DNA of 64,000 bases from Halalkalibacter alkalisediminis (GTDB lineage Bacteria > Bacillota > Bacilli > Bacillales > Bacillaceae_D): positions 186,001 through 250,000 of the forward strand of contig NZ_JAQQWT010000001.1 of NCBI RefSeq assembly GCF_028610705.1, in the 5' to 3' direction. A program made the position numbers and the translations under genes. Position 1 is the first letter of the stretch. Each line of letters begins with the position of its first letter. This document shows positions 26,055 through 35,382 of the stretch, piece after piece. The notes below the pieces were generated by a model. That model had not been told where the DNA came from. It was given only the letters and a program-made list of their open reading frames with translations, and did not search any database.

Positions 26055-27075
26055 GAAAAGATGGATTTTCCTGATTATTGCCTTTCTTTTTCTACATTTT
26101 TATCAATTACCCTTTTATTATTCACAACCAGGTGGTGCTAAAGTGTTAAATAGTGTCATTGATGTAGAGGGTGGGTTTAAAGAAGAAGCTGGTTCCTTTA
26201 TGCTAACTACTGTACAAATGGGAAAGGCCAATTTATTTTTTTATGTATGGGCACACTTAAGTCCATATCGAATGCTTTATCCAGAGGAGCAAATTCGTTA
26301 TGAAGGGGAAACGGATGAAGACTATCAGCATCGTCAGTTAATGGCGATGACGGGTTCACAAGAAGTCGCTTCTATTGTGGCTTATGAAAAAGCTGGAAAA
26401 TTCATTGATTTTGATTACAAAGGTGTACTCGTTACTTCCATTATAGAAGGAATGCCAGCTTCTACGGTTTTACAAAGAGGTGACCATGTTGTTGGAGTTG
26501 ATGGGCAGGAGGTTACCAGGGCTGAACAATTAATTAATTTGTTACAAGGGATGGAAGAAACGGATACGGTTGAACTATCCGTTATGAGAGAAGGAAATCT
26601 CGAATTAGTCGAAATTGGTTTCTCTGCTTTTCCAGAGGAAATGAATGCACCAGATGGGAGAGTGGGGATTGGTATTTCAGCTCCTGTGACGGATAGGGAT
26701 GTTACCTTTGATCCTGCGGTAGCCATTGATACGAGTCAAATTGGTGGACCTTCTGCCGGTTTAATGTTCTCTTTGGAGATCTACAATCAGCTCACAGAAC
26801 AAGATATTACAAAGGGGTATCAAATTGCTGGTACAGGTACGATAAATGAAGAAGGGAAAGTAGGTAGGATCGGCGGTGCAAAACAGAAAATTGTGGCAGC
26901 AGATAAAGCTGGAGCTGACTACTTCTTTGCTCCAAATGAAGAAGGGGCAAGCGACTCAAATTATCAAGAAGCACTTCTTGCAGCAGAAGATATTGGTACA
27001 TCAATGAAGGTCATTCCGATTGATTATTTTGATGAAGCATTGTCATTCCTAGAATCATTGCCTAAAAAAGGATAG
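26038..27075 (+). CDS. ylbL: Membrane-anchored PDZ/Lon-type serine protease YlbL (SepM-like)
   Basis: 345-residue protease with one N-terminal transmembrane segment, an extracellular PDZ domain (about 120-200; GVLVTSIIEGMPASTVLQRGDHVVGVDG), and a C-terminal Lon-type domain with the catalytic Ser in IGGPSAGLMFSLEI and Lys in RIGGAKQKIVAA. SepM processes a competence peptide in streptococci; YlbL of B. subtilis degrades the division inhibitor YneA. ATG 26038 has AAGGAG 8 nt upstream. Confidence 0.94.
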   Translation: MTSRIKKRWIFLIIAFLFLHFYQLPFYYSQPGGAKVLNSVIDVEGGFKEEAGSFMLTTVQMGKANLFFYVWAHLSPYRMLYPEEQIRYEGETDEDYQHRQLMAMTGSQEVASIVAYEKAGKFIDFDYKGVLVTSIIEGMPASTVLQRGDHVVGVDGQEVTRAEQLINLLQGMEETDTVELSVMREGNLELVEIGFSAFPEEMNAPDGRVGIGISAPVTDRDVTFDPAVAIDTSQIGGPSAGLMFSLEIYNQLTEQDITKGYQIAGTGTINEEGKVGRIGGAKQKIVAADKAGADYFFAPNEEGASDSNYQEALLAAEDIGTSMKVIPIDYFDEALSFLESLPKKG

Positions 27076-27079
27076 ATAA

Positions 27080-27127
27080 AAAAGGCTGTCACAAAGGTCG
27101 TAATACGATTGTGACAGTCTTTTTAAT
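27080..27127 (+). terminator. Terminator of ylbKL
   Basis: AAAAAGGCTGTCACAA pairs with TTGTGACAGTCTTTTT (G-U pair); the T-run follows. It may also serve the convergent tmcAL. Confidence 0.85.
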
Positions 27128-27146
27128 AAAGCGTTAACAGAAATTT

Positions 27147-28358
27147 TTATGTGACCATAATGGGGGGCCTGCTATATTCTTGCTTCATCTCAGCTAGTTG
27201 CTGTTCTTTTTTTAGTGGACTGAGATATACGTTTGTTATACGTTCCTCAATCTTTGCTTGAATTCCATTCGCCTTTGCTAATTTTGTAATTAAAGGTATT
27301 TGTCGGTGTTGCTTCGTTTTATTAATAAAGGTTTGTCCATTTTTGGTCATACCTAACAGCCGAATATAAGAAGGTTTTGTAGCAGTAGCTTCTTCCATTT
27401 CTACTTTCGATGTGTTTGTTAAAAGATGAGTGGCAAGGCGTTGAAGACGAGTCCAAGTGTAACGTTTGGTTTTTAATAGTTGCATCCACTCGGAAAAAGA
27501 AGCTGCTGTTTGTATTTTTTCTTTTACTCGATATTCAAGTCCTTCTTCACATTCGTATAGTACTCTCAATTGTTCGACTGGAGTAGAGAGAATTTTATAC
27601 TGTAACAAATTGAAATAGTCATCCCAAGTATGTAGAATTGAGTACGTTTTTTTATACGTTGTGAGGAGTTGGTATGTTTCTTTAGGGACGACATGCCTGA
27701 TTTGTATCGAATCGTTATCACTCAAAGTTTTACGAATGCTAGTTGCACTGGCAATCGGATTTGTTGTTATGGTTGGGTCATGGTAATGAGCTTGTCGACG
27801 CAAGGTTGTTGTTGCTTGAATGGGAGCTTTTTGATCGTCAATGGCTTTCACGTAATGAAATCCAAGAATATTATTTGGTTCAGTTAGTGGAAGTGTTTCT
27901 TCTTGCAAATTTAGTTGATTGAATGCTTCAGATGTAGATTTTGGATAACTGTAGCCAAGCTTCATATAACGTTTAACTAAATGATCAAACTCACTTTTTT
28001 GACTAGACATAAAGGAAACTAAATGGTTAAAAGCTTGGATATTCCCTGATTCACTGCCGAAGTTTAGGAAATCAACTCCGAGCTCAGCCAAAATAGCAAT
28101 TGCTCCATGCGCAAACGTTTCGGCTTTTTGGGTAGAATATATATATGGGAGTTCCACTACAAGATCAATACCGTTAAGGAGAGCCATTTGGGTTCGTACC
28201 CATTTAGAAACAATGGCTGGTTCACCACGCTGTAAAAACGAAGTACTCATAACAGCAATAACAACATCTGCATTTGTCATTTTTTTTGCTTCATTAATTT
28301 GGTAAAGATGCCCATTGTGAAATGGGTTATATTCAACAACAATCCCTACTGCTTTCAA
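27147..28358 (-). CDS. tmcAL: tRNA(Met) cytidine acetate ligase TmcAL
   Basis: 403-residue enzyme that acetylates C34 of elongator tRNA-Met using ATP and acetate. Features: nucleotidyltransferase motif IVVEYNPFHNGHLYQI, VIAVMSTSFLQRGEPAIVSKW, and GVDFLNFGSESG; the C-terminal half is helical and basic. Formerly ylbM. The TTG at 28358 has AGAAGG 8 nt upstream and yields MKAVGIVVEYNPFHNG, the same start as B. subtilis; an in-frame GTG at 28367 overlaps the ribosome site. Divergent from ylbN. Confidence 0.94.
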   Translation of the reverse strand: MKAVGIVVEYNPFHNGHLYQINEAKKMTNADVVIAVMSTSFLQRGEPAIVSKWVRTQMALLNGIDLVVELPYIYSTQKAETFAHGAIAILAELGVDFLNFGSESGNIQAFNHLVSFMSSQKSEFDHLVKRYMKLGYSYPKSTSEAFNQLNLQEETLPLTEPNNILGFHYVKAIDDQKAPIQATTTLRRQAHYHDPTITTNPIASATSIRKTLSDNDSIQIRHVVPKETYQLLTTYKKTYSILHTWDDYFNLLQYKILSTPVEQLRVLYECEEGLEYRVKEKIQTAASFSEWMQLLKTKRYTWTRLQRLATHLLTNTSKVEMEEATATKPSYIRLLGMTKNGQTFINKTKQHRQIPLITKLAKANGIQAKIEERITNVYLSPLKKEQQLAEMKQEYSRPPIMVT

Positions 28359-28498
28359 TTGATTCACCTTCTTTTTATATTTAGCCTAAATGTGTTGGTT
28401 CGCTTTACTCTTCTTTTCTGTCATGCTACAATAAACGTCATGCTTTAAACAAGTATTAGCTATACAAAGTATAGTCAATCTGGTGTAAAGAAAAAAGG

Positions 28499-28527
28499 TT
28501 GACATTCAAAAGCTGTAGAGCTATACT
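28499..28527 (+). promoter_or_regulatory. Sigma-A promoter of ylbN-rpmF
   Basis: TTGACA (28499-28504), 17 bp, TATACT (28522-28527): a near-consensus promoter 30 bp before the ylbN start. Confidence 0.85.
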
Positions 28528-28556
28528 TAATTTTGTTGTCTTAGAGGTGATCTAAA

Positions 28557-29072
28557 ATGAAATGGTCATTACAGCAATTATCGATTGCCAAGCGTAAACC
28601 ATTTACATTTGAAGAAACAATTGATTTGTCTAGCTTAATAAAGTTGAATTCAGAAATTAGATCGGTGTCTCCAATTAAAATAAAAGGAGAAGTCGTTTAT
28701 CGCGGCTCCTTACTTACATTTGATCTAGAAGTTACAGGGGAGTTAATTCTTCCATGCTCACGATCACTTGCAGATGTTAAGTTTCCTATTGATATTCATG
28801 AAACTGTTCTTTTTCATCCAGAGGGTGAGTATGTGACAGCTAGTGTTGATCAAGATGACATTCATTTTTTTGAGGGAGAAACGATTGATTTAATTCCTGC
28901 TATTTCGGAATTGATTTTATTAGAAATTCCAATTCAAGTTTTTGCGGAAGAGGATGTAGAAGGTCCTGCACCCAAATCCGGTAAAGACTGGGAACTTTTT
29001 AAGCATGATGAGCCCAAAAAACGGGTTGATCCTAGATTAGCCGATTTAGCGAAGTTTTTTGAAAAGGAATAG
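28557..29072 (+). CDS. ylbN: YceD/DUF177 family protein YlbN
   Basis: 171-residue acidic protein of the YceD family, which almost always precedes rpmF. It has the core Cys in LILPCSRSLADVKFPI but only one of the cysteines of the CxxC seen in some members. YceD proteins have been linked to 23S rRNA accumulation or ribosome assembly; the exact role is unknown. Cotranscribed with rpmF. Confidence 0.92.
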   Translation: MKWSLQQLSIAKRKPFTFEETIDLSSLIKLNSEIRSVSPIKIKGEVVYRGSLLTFDLEVTGELILPCSRSLADVKFPIDIHETVLFHPEGEYVTASVDQDDIHFFEGETIDLIPAISELILLEIPIQVFAEEDVEGPAPKSGKDWELFKHDEPKKRVDPRLADLAKFFEKE

Positions 29073-29167
29073 GAAAGTCGAAGCACCGGCAAAACGTTCG
29101 GGCCTTCATTTCATATAACCAACTAAATAAAGGTTGGAACGATTAGATTTTTAAGGAGGTGGGAATG

Positions 29168-29341
29168 ATGGCAGTACCTTTTAGAAGAACATCTAAAACT
29201 CGCAAAAATAAGCGTCGTACTCACTACAAATTAGCAGTACCTGGTATGGTTAAATGTCCTGAGTGTGGAGAATTGAAACTAAGTCACCGTATTTGTAAAG
29301 AGTGTGGCTCTTACAAAGGCCAAGACGTAGTTAGCAAGTAA
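29168..29341 (+). CDS. rpmF: Ribosomal protein L32
   Basis: 57-residue 50S subunit protein. It begins [21 protein letters not shown] and has a four-cysteine zinc ribbon (CPECG, CKECG), so this is the zinc-containing form. The ATG at 29168 lies 8 nt after AAGGAGG; 29165 is too close. Confidence 0.97.
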   Translation: MAVPFRRTSKTRKNKRRTHYKLAVPGMVKCPECGELKLSHRICKECGSYKGQDVVSK

Positions 29342-29357
29342 TTGGATAAGATTAGTG

Positions 29358-29387
29358 AGACGAAGAGATTACTCTTCGTCTTTTTTT
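29358..29387 (+). terminator. Terminator after rpmF
   Basis: Perfect stem GACGAAGAG/CTCTTCGTC, loop ATTA, then seven T residues. Confidence 0.92.
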
Positions 29388-29503
29388 GATTGGAATATTT
29401 ATGAGATAAGCCGTTTAAACAACAGGCAAGAATTCTTTAGGTTATTACAACAGGAGTAAGCATGATATTGTCGAATCTTACTAAAAAAGAAGGAGTGATT
29501 AGC

Positions 29504-30265
29504 ATGGGTGTTGTAGTCGTTGAACAAGAGAAGAATGGTGTAACGTGGATTCGAATTAATCGAGAAAAAATAAGGAATGCTATAAATTTAGATGTAATGG
29601 ATGAATTAAATGATGCTTTGCATATAGCGGAAAAGGATGAGAGTCGAATTGTTGTTTTGACGGGGGCTGGAGATCAAGCTTTTTGCTCAGGTGGGGATTT
29701 ATCTGTTTTTCAATCGCTAAAAACAAGTGAAGAAGCTTACAAAATGTTGATGAAAATGGGAGCGGTTTTAGAGAAAATTTTATTTTTCCCCAAGGTCACA
29801 GTTGCTGCACTTAACGGTACAGCCGTTGGGGGAGGTTGTGAACTGTCTGTAGCGTGTGACTTTAGAGTTGCAGCTCCACATGTGAAAATGGGTTTTGTTC
29901 AAGGGAAACTGGGGATAACAACAGGTTGGGGAGGGGGCACAATCCTACTTCAAAGAATTTCTCAAGCTCATGCGATGGAAATGATGCTATCTGCAAAAAT
30001 CTATCCTGCTAATAGTCTTATTAATTTAGGGATTATTCAAGAAATTATTTCAGGGCCTTTTCAGGAGGGGGTACTAAACTGGCTTAAACCTTACTTAAAT
30101 CAAAACGCTGGAGTACTACAAGCTTATAAAGCGAGACTATTAGATAGTTTTGATCAATTGACAATCCAAAATAATATAAAAAGAGAAATCGAAGAGTGTT
30201 CCCTACTTTGGGCAACTGATGAACATCACGAAGCAGTTAACCGTTTTTTGACTCGTTCTAAATAA
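29504..30265 (+). CDS. Enoyl-CoA hydratase/isomerase family protein
   Basis: 253-residue crotonase-fold enzyme. Oxyanion-hole segments are FCSGGDLSVF and LNGTAVGGGCELSVACDFRVA. The acidic residue used by hydratases at the second catalytic position appears replaced (GITTGWGGG), so the precise reaction (hydratase, isomerase or other) cannot be assigned. ATG 29504 has GAAGGAGTGA upstream. Not part of the B. subtilis rpmF-gerR order, so an insertion in this lineage. Confidence 0.85.
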   Translation: MGVVVVEQEKNGVTWIRINREKIRNAINLDVMDELNDALHIAEKDESRIVVLTGAGDQAFCSGGDLSVFQSLKTSEEAYKMLMKMGAVLEKILFFPKVTVAALNGTAVGGGCELSVACDFRVAAPHVKMGFVQGKLGITTGWGGGTILLQRISQAHAMEMMLSAKIYPANSLINLGIIQEIISGPFQEGVLNWLKPYLNQNAGVLQAYKARLLDSFDQLTIQNNIKREIEECSLLWATDEHHEAVNRFLTRSK

Positions 30266-30373
30266 ATGTTGAATACATATATCCATATTCGGCAATAATT
30301 TATTACTAGATGCGAGACTAATAATAAATGGAACTATCTAAATCGCTTGCCTAATAGGTACTGATTGTTTTAG

Positions 30374-30414
30374 GTTTGTTCAAAAAGGTAAACAAACTAC
30401 CTTTTTGAACAAAC
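30374..30414 (+). repeat. Long perfect hairpin, AAAAAGG-apex type
   Basis: A 17-bp perfect stem, GTTTGTTCAAAAAGGTA (30374-30390) and its complement (30398-30414), around AACAAAC. It resembles the hairpins of the dispersed repeat but lacks the conserved tail. There is no T-run, so terminator function is uncertain. The rest of 30266-30532 holds no gene. Confidence 0.6.
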
Positions 30415-30532
30415 TCTTGAACAGATTCTATTGAATAATTCCAAGATATTATCCTTTTTCGCTAAATAATAAGTCTTTTAACTCTAGTAGATGCATATGT
30501 ATTAGCTATATAAAACTTTGAGGAGGGATTCT

Positions 30533-31093
30533 ATGACAACCATTCGTCAAGATGCATGGAGTACAGATGAAGATTTAATTCTAGCTGAAGTTGTCCTCAG
30601 ACATATAAGAGAAGGAAGTACGCAACTATCAGCATTCGAGGAAGTTGGAGAGAGGCTGTCTAGAACAAGTGCCGCCTGTGGATTTAGATGGAATTCGGCT
30701 ATTCGAAAGAAATATGAATCCGCTATTGCACTTGCGAAAAAGCAGCGTTCAAAAGGTAAGAAGGCACAACTTGATACCGTGGAGTGGTCTGAGGAAATCA
30801 GTGAAGAAGTCATTGAATCTGTTCCAGAACTGGCTAAAGTTGAGGAACCCCCAATGGAATCGGTTCCTATTCCTAATTCTACTTTAACGATGGATACAGT
30901 TTTAGCTTTTTTAGAGGAATATCATGAGAATACAAAAAAGCAAGTATCTGAAGAAGAGGTAGATCAACTGAGAAGTGAAAATATTCAATTACGAAAAGAA
31001 CTTGAAAAAGTAAAAGAAGAGAAGAAAATTATGGCAGAAGATTATCGAGCATTATTATCAATCATGGATCGTGCTAGAAAGTTGTCCATATAA
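30533..31093 (+). CDS. gerR: RsfA-family transcription factor (GerR/YlbO)
   Basis: 186-residue regulator. A Myb/SANT-like DNA-binding domain occupies the N-terminus ([19 protein letters not shown], then [18 protein letters not shown]), an acidic proline-rich linker follows, and a coiled coil (about residues 140-180) closes the protein. It sits after rpmF as ylbO (gerR) does in B. subtilis, where GerR is a mother-cell regulator that represses part of the sigma-E regulon. Strong AGGAGGG before the ATG. No convincing sigma-E promoter was found. Confidence 0.88.
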   Translation: MTTIRQDAWSTDEDLILAEVVLRHIREGSTQLSAFEEVGERLSRTSAACGFRWNSAIRKKYESAIALAKKQRSKGKKAQLDTVEWSEEISEEVIESVPELAKVEEPPMESVPIPNSTLTMDTVLAFLEEYHENTKKQVSEEEVDQLRSENIQLRKELEKVKEEKKIMAEDYRALLSIMDRARKLSI

Positions 31094-31104
31094 GTACCAA
31101 TCAA

Positions 31105-31133
31105 AACCACCCGTGATAACGGGTGGTTTGTTC
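31105..31133 (+). terminator. Hairpin after gerR, probably also the right end of the IS remnant
   Basis: AAACCACCCGT/ACGGGTGGTTT with loop GATA follows the gerR stop. It is likely the subterminal hairpin of the IS200/IS605 element that also serves as gerR terminator. Confidence 0.65.
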
Positions 31134-31152
31134 TGCGGCTGGAAGCCTTTGT

Positions 31153-31419
31153 TATGAGACTACTTTTCCCTTTTAAGTATCCGACAAAAGATGACACACT
31201 TATTTTCGGTGGAATACTCACTAACATATGTACATGATCTTTACATGCAGTTGCTTCTATAATCTCAACTCCTTTCCTTTCACATAATGTGCGTAGGATT
31301 TCTCCTATATCTTTCTTTAACTTTCGATAAATCACTTGCCTTCTGTACTTTGGGGCAAATACAATGTGATACTTACAATTCCATTTTGTATGTGCTAAAC
31401 TGTTAGTGTCTTTAGACAT
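31153..31419 (-). pseudogene. tnpA: Truncated IS200/IS605 transposase TnpA
   Basis: 89 codons of a Y1-HUH transposase starting MSKDTNSLAHTKWNCKYHIVF, through PKYRRQVIY and the metal-binding HUH pair in CKDHVHML, to GYLKGKSSLI. Beyond this the reading frame continues into unrelated sequence to 31042. The catalytic tyrosine, expected near residue 127, is absent, so the protein cannot cleave DNA. A GGGAGGAG ribosome site precedes the ATG. Confidence 0.88.
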
Positions 31420-31553
31420 AAAGCTCCTCCCGTTTGCTTGATATATTGGTTGGCGAACCAAATATATTTTAGCACCTCGGTGGAGTTTTTTTAATACATC
31501 GCTAGAAGCTTTTTAGAACCCTAGGCCGAGCCTAGGGTTTTCATTTCCACAAT

Positions 31554-31590
31554 AAAAAAACAGATGACATTGTTAAAATGTCATCTGTTT
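31554..31590. terminator. Terminator of ylbP
   Basis: Perfect stem CAGATGACATT/AATGTCATCTG with loop GTTAA; A-run to the left gives U-run for the minus strand, T-run to the right for the plus strand. Confidence 0.85.
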
Positions 31591-31596
31591 CTTTAC

Positions 31597-32115
31597 TTAA
31601 ATAGTCTCATCTGAGGCTTCTATATTAATAGGCTCTTGTTCATTGTTTTGTTCTTGAACTCCAGCTGGATACCAAACAAAAGGACTTTCACCCCGGTCTC
31701 TAGATGCGAGATAAGTGGTTGGTTCAAATCCTAGATGGCTCCAAAAGTCACTTGAGCCTTGTCTAGCATTAGTTTTAATAGGAAGGTTAAATGATTGAGC
31801 GAAGTTGACAAGTGCTTTCCCATATCCTTGCTTGCGATATGGTTCGAGTACTTCGAGCTTCCAAAGTTCAAGGTAATCTTGAGGTGGATCAAAGTAACGG
31901 TCAAATTTCCCTTCAATTCGATATAAGCTCATTCTAGCTACAAGTTTTTTTCCGTAATAAATACCGTAAAAAGGTGATTCACTATCGTTTTCAATAATGT
32001 TTGCTTCCAAATCACCTTTCATTGAAAGCTCAGCAGCACCAAATTCCCGGAAATTCTTAAACTCTTCTAGCGTTTTATAATTAACAAGTAAACGCTTAAC
32101 TTCATAGTTGTTCAT
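31597..32115 (-). CDS. ylbP: GNAT-family N-acetyltransferase YlbP
   Basis: 172-residue predicted acetyltransferase. The acetyl-CoA binding segment is LEVLEPYRKQGYGKALVNFA (R/Q-x-x-G-x-G/A type). The N-terminal part and FYGIYYGKKLVARMSLYRIEGKFDRYFDPP are characteristic of the YlbP group. Substrate unknown. Syntenic with B. subtilis, where ylbP follows ylbO. Confidence 0.9.
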   Translation of the reverse strand: MNNYEVKRLLVNYKTLEEFKNFREFGAAELSMKGDLEANIIENDSESPFYGIYYGKKLVARMSLYRIEGKFDRYFDPPQDYLELWKLEVLEPYRKQGYGKALVNFAQSFNLPIKTNARQGSSDFWSHLGFEPTTYLASRDRGESPFVWYPAGVQEQNNEQEPINIEASDETI

Positions 32116-32288
32116 GTTTTTCTTCCCCTTTCAAAAGAGCATTAGACTTTTTTATTTTACTACAATTTCTCTTGTGAACGGTTAAAATTTTAAAAAAATT
32201 TTGGAATGCTCATAATCCTCTTAAATAATCGGTTAGTTTTGAAGGAGATTGTGGTACAATTTTCATAAAAATCAAGGAGTGTTACTTT

Positions 32289-33209
32289 ATGAGAATTGTG
32301 ATAATAGGATCAGGTTCAATAGGAATGTTAGTAACATTCTATTTAACAAAAAAAGGTCATCGTATTTCGTTGCTCACAAATCGTCAGGAACAAGCGCGGG
32401 TTCTAAATGAGAAGGGAATTCATTTGATCATTCATGATAATGAACGAGAAAGTGTAAAAGTGTCAGCGGATACATTTAAAGATTTACAGGCAAATGGTTC
32501 GATTGATCTCTTAATTCTAGCTGTAAAATCTCATCAAGTAAAAGATGTGTTGGCAAAGCTAAATCAATTACATATAAACATTCGAGCAATATTATTTCTA
32601 CAGAATGGTATGGCTCATACAGAGTTACTTTCTACATTGGAAATTCCAGAAGTTGCAGTAGCTGTTGTTGAGCATGGAGCGATAAGGGAAAATGATTTTA
32701 CCGTTTTGCACACGGGAATAGGACGATTAAAATGGTCCTATGTCTGTGAAGGGCAGGGGAGGATTAAAGATCTACTCTCGAAAAGTACACAATTACATTT
32801 TGATATTTCTTATGATATGCAATGGATTAATGTGCTTGAACAGAAGCTGATTGTTAATGCATGTGTGAATCCATTAACGGGACTTTTGGATATTAAAAAC
32901 GGGGAACTTGTAAAAAATGACTATTGCCTCTCAATGATGAAAATGATTTTCAAAGAGGTAATGATGATACTCAACTTTAAGCAAGAAAATGACATGTGGA
33001 ATCATGTAAAAGACGTGTGCTTGAAAACAGCAGAAAATTATTCCTCTATGTTGTTAGATTTGAAATATAACCGAAAGACTGAAATTGATAGTATTATTGG
33101 TTATCTGGTTCGGAGAGCTAAGGAGCAGAATCAAGAAGTTACGATTTTACCTTTTCTACTCCAAGGTATTCTTGCAAAAGAAACGAAAGTGGAGGGGAAT
33201 GTAGATTGA
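32289..33209 (+). CDS. panE: 2-dehydropantoate 2-reductase
   Basis: Reduces ketopantoate to pantoate with NADPH in pantothenate/CoA synthesis. The 306 residues have an N-terminal Rossmann motif (IIGSGSIGMLVTFYLTKKGH), LAVKSHQ, and a C-terminal helical domain with the catalytic lysine in EQKLIVNACVNPLTGLL. This is ylbQ by position. Its stop overlaps the start of the DUF3397 gene by 4 bases. Confidence 0.92.
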   Translation: MRIVIIGSGSIGMLVTFYLTKKGHRISLLTNRQEQARVLNEKGIHLIIHDNERESVKVSADTFKDLQANGSIDLLILAVKSHQVKDVLAKLNQLHINIRAILFLQNGMAHTELLSTLEIPEVAVAVVEHGAIRENDFTVLHTGIGRLKWSYVCEGQGRIKDLLSKSTQLHFDISYDMQWINVLEQKLIVNACVNPLTGLLDIKNGELVKNDYCLSMMKMIFKEVMMILNFKQENDMWNHVKDVCLKTAENYSSMLLDLKYNRKTEIDSIIGYLVRRAKEQNQEVTILPFLLQGILAKETKVEGNVD

Positions 33210-33589
33210 GTAATCTATTAGCTTGGTTTGTTGCAACGATTGTTACCATTCCTTTATTAGGGTGGTATCTAATATACATTACCACTGTTAAAGTATCGAA
33301 AAATAAATCCAAATCCATACGTCTTGCCTCTGATTGGACAACGATTCTTTTCATGATGGCTGTTTATTTTATTATGACTGAATTATGGGCCAAATCTTTT
33401 TTGTGGATTATTTTAGCTGTTTTCTTTCTCATTGCTCTTTTATTTACTTGGATACATTGGAAGCTGTCTGGAGATATCCATGTAGGGAAACTATTTAGAG
33501 GAATATGGCGTTTTAATTTCTTATTATTTTTATGTATCTATGTATTGTTAAGTGGATATGGCTTAATATCGAGAATTTTAAGTTCATAA
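33206..33589 (+). CDS. DUF3397 membrane protein
   Basis: 127-residue integral membrane protein with four predicted helices and charged loops. It fits the DUF3397 family of short Bacillaceae membrane proteins, of unknown function, often found upstream of bshC/mraZ. It starts at a TTG (33206) overlapping the panE stop, with GGAGGGG upstream, so translation is coupled to panE. Confidence 0.75.
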   Translation: MSNLLAWFVATIVTIPLLGWYLIYITTVKVSKNKSKSIRLASDWTTILFMMAVYFIMTELWAKSFLWIILAVFFLIALLFTWIHWKLSGDIHVGKLFRGIWRFNFLLFLCIYVLLSGYGLISRILSS

Positions 33590-33671
33590 TCAGTTCGTAA
33601 CGCTTGGTCAAATGAATATACTTTGCTATGATGAAGAAGAATTTAGTAATGTGAAGGGGACGTCTAGACAC

Positions 33672-35291
33672 ATGGAAGTAACGGAAATAAACCTAGAAGT
33701 AAATAAAGGTTTCTTAAATGATTATGTCAATGGACATAAGATATCTGAGCATTTCTTTGATTATACATATACGGACGACCAGAAATACAAAAGTAGAGTA
33801 GACCATATTTTGACTCGTACCTATCAACGAATAGCATTAGCAGATTACTTTTCAAGTGTGCATGAGTCACTTCCTTATGCAAAGGAAGCGAATGTCCAAA
33901 TTGAAAAGCTGCGTCAACCTGAATCGGTTGTCGTTGTTGGAGGGCAGCAAGCAGGACTGTTAACAGGCCCACTCTACACGGTGTATAAAGCGATGTCTAT
34001 CATCAGTTTAGCTAAGCAACAAGAAGAAGAATTAGGTATCCCTGTCGTACCCATATTTTGGATTGCTGGAGAAGACCATGATTTAGATGAAATAAGATAT
34101 GTATACATTGAGAAACAGGCAAGTTGGAAGAAACATATGTATAATGATACACCTTCAGTTGCATCAGCCTCCTGTATTCAGATAAATAAGAAGGAAATGG
34201 ATAAATGGCTTAATGGAGTATTTGCTTCATTCCCTGAAACAGCTCATACAAATTCAATTATTGCGAAAACAACGGATTTATTACAAAAATCAGAAACGAT
34301 AACAGACTTTTTCAAACAAATGATGAATTGGTTCTTTGGCAAAGAAGGTTTACTATTGCTAGACGCTCATGATCCAGCTATTAGAAAACTAGAACAAAAC
34401 TATTTTCAATTATTAATTGAGAATATAGAAGATGTCCAATTTGCCCAACAAGAAGGAGCAAGAGCTTTTTCAGATGCTGGTTATGGTGACCCTATTGTGA
34501 CTGACAAAGAAAATGGGCATTTGTTTCTAGAGGTTGAAGGTGAGCGGAGACGCTTAGACTTTCAAGATCACCATTTTATGATTAGAGGAACGGATTTGAC
34601 ATTCACTAAACAAGAATTGGTTGAACTACTAAAAGCGTTTCCTAATAGATTTAGTAATAATGTCGTAACTAGACCATTGATGCAGGAGTGGTTGTTACCG
34701 GTATTATCATTCGTATCTGGTCCTGGTGAGTTACTGTATTGGGCTACACTTAAAAAGGTATTTCAGCATTTTAATGTTCTGGTCCCGCCAGTTGTCCCAA
34801 GAGCTCAGCTTACGTTTGTTCCTGTTTCTGTGAAGAAATGGTTGGATGAAAATGAATATGATATTTTGCCGTTTATACAAGGTAAAACGACTGAACTTCA
34901 AGAATCGTGGTTACAGGACGTGACGCAATTTCCGGTCCAAGAAGTTATTAACAGAGTTAGAACTCAAATTACAGATGATCATCTTCCACTTAGGCAATTA
35001 GCGCAAGAGATGGATCCCACTTTGGCTGAATTAAGTAAAAAGAACCTAGCTATTTTGAAGAATCAAATTGATTTTATGGAAAGAAAAATGAATTTTTTCG
35101 TTCGACAAAGTCACGAACATACACTTTCGAAATTTCATGAAACAGGTCGTTGGTTAGCCCCGTTTAATCGACCTCAAGAAAGAATAATTCATCCGATTTT
35201 GTTGATGAATGTCATCGGTGAGGATGGTTTACAAAGATTATTGTCAAAAGAGATGTCGTTAAACGACACACATAAAATTGTGTATTTGTAA
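33672..35291 (+). CDS. bshC: Bacillithiol synthase BshC
   Basis: Putative cysteine-adding enzyme in the last step of bacillithiol synthesis, the low-molecular-weight thiol of Bacillaceae. The 539 residues (same length as B. subtilis BshC) include VVVGGQQAGLLTGPLYTVYKA, FWIAGEDHDLDEI, FVSGPGELLYWATLKKVF, and a coiled coil near residues 445-485. ATG 33672 (GAAGGGG upstream) was preferred over an upstream ATG at 33612 without a ribosome site. Confidence 0.95.
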   Translation: MEVTEINLEVNKGFLNDYVNGHKISEHFFDYTYTDDQKYKSRVDHILTRTYQRIALADYFSSVHESLPYAKEANVQIEKLRQPESVVVVGGQQAGLLTGPLYTVYKAMSIISLAKQQEEELGIPVVPIFWIAGEDHDLDEIRYVYIEKQASWKKHMYNDTPSVASASCIQINKKEMDKWLNGVFASFPETAHTNSIIAKTTDLLQKSETITDFFKQMMNWFFGKEGLLLLDAHDPAIRKLEQNYFQLLIENIEDVQFAQQEGARAFSDAGYGDPIVTDKENGHLFLEVEGERRRLDFQDHHFMIRGTDLTFTKQELVELLKAFPNRFSNNVVTRPLMQEWLLPVLSFVSGPGELLYWATLKKVFQHFNVLVPPVVPRAQLTFVPVSVKKWLDENEYDILPFIQGKTTELQESWLQDVTQFPVQEVINRVRTQITDDHLPLRQLAQEMDPTLAELSKKNLAILKNQIDFMERKMNFFVRQSHEHTLSKFHETGRWLAPFNRPQERIIHPILLMNVIGEDGLQRLLSKEMSLNDTHKIVYL

Positions 35292-35329
35292 ATTGATGTA
35301 ATGATTTTCCGTCGAAATGTGGATAATTC

Positions 35330-35358
35330 AAATCCTGCCTTAGGGCAGGATTTTTTTG
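35330..35358 (+). terminator. Terminator between bshC and mraZ
   Basis: AAATCCTGCC pairs with GGGCAGGATTT around TTA (one G-C extension), followed by T residues. Confidence 0.9.
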
Positions 35359-35382
35359 TTGTGGATAATTTGCAAATTTGTG

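Larger units (their letters stand above)
31100..31545 (-). mobile_element. Internally deleted IS200/IS605-type element
   Basis: The remnant consists of the first part of tnpA (31153-31419) flanked by hairpins typical of subterminal ends: 31105-31130 on one side; ATATATTGGTT/AACCAAATATAT (31441-31466) and AACCCTAGGC/GCCTAGGGTT (31517-31539) on the other. About the last third of tnpA is missing, so the gene runs straight into the right end. The exact borders are estimates. Confidence 0.7.

Noticed and set aside
30440-30532. Sigma-E promoter before gerR (CATATGTA near 30494)
   Set aside because: The -35-like AAATAAT is 23 bp away, too far.
33612-33671. Earlier start for bshC
   Set aside because: Lacks a ribosome site and would add 20 residues absent from the B. 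subtilis protein of identical length.
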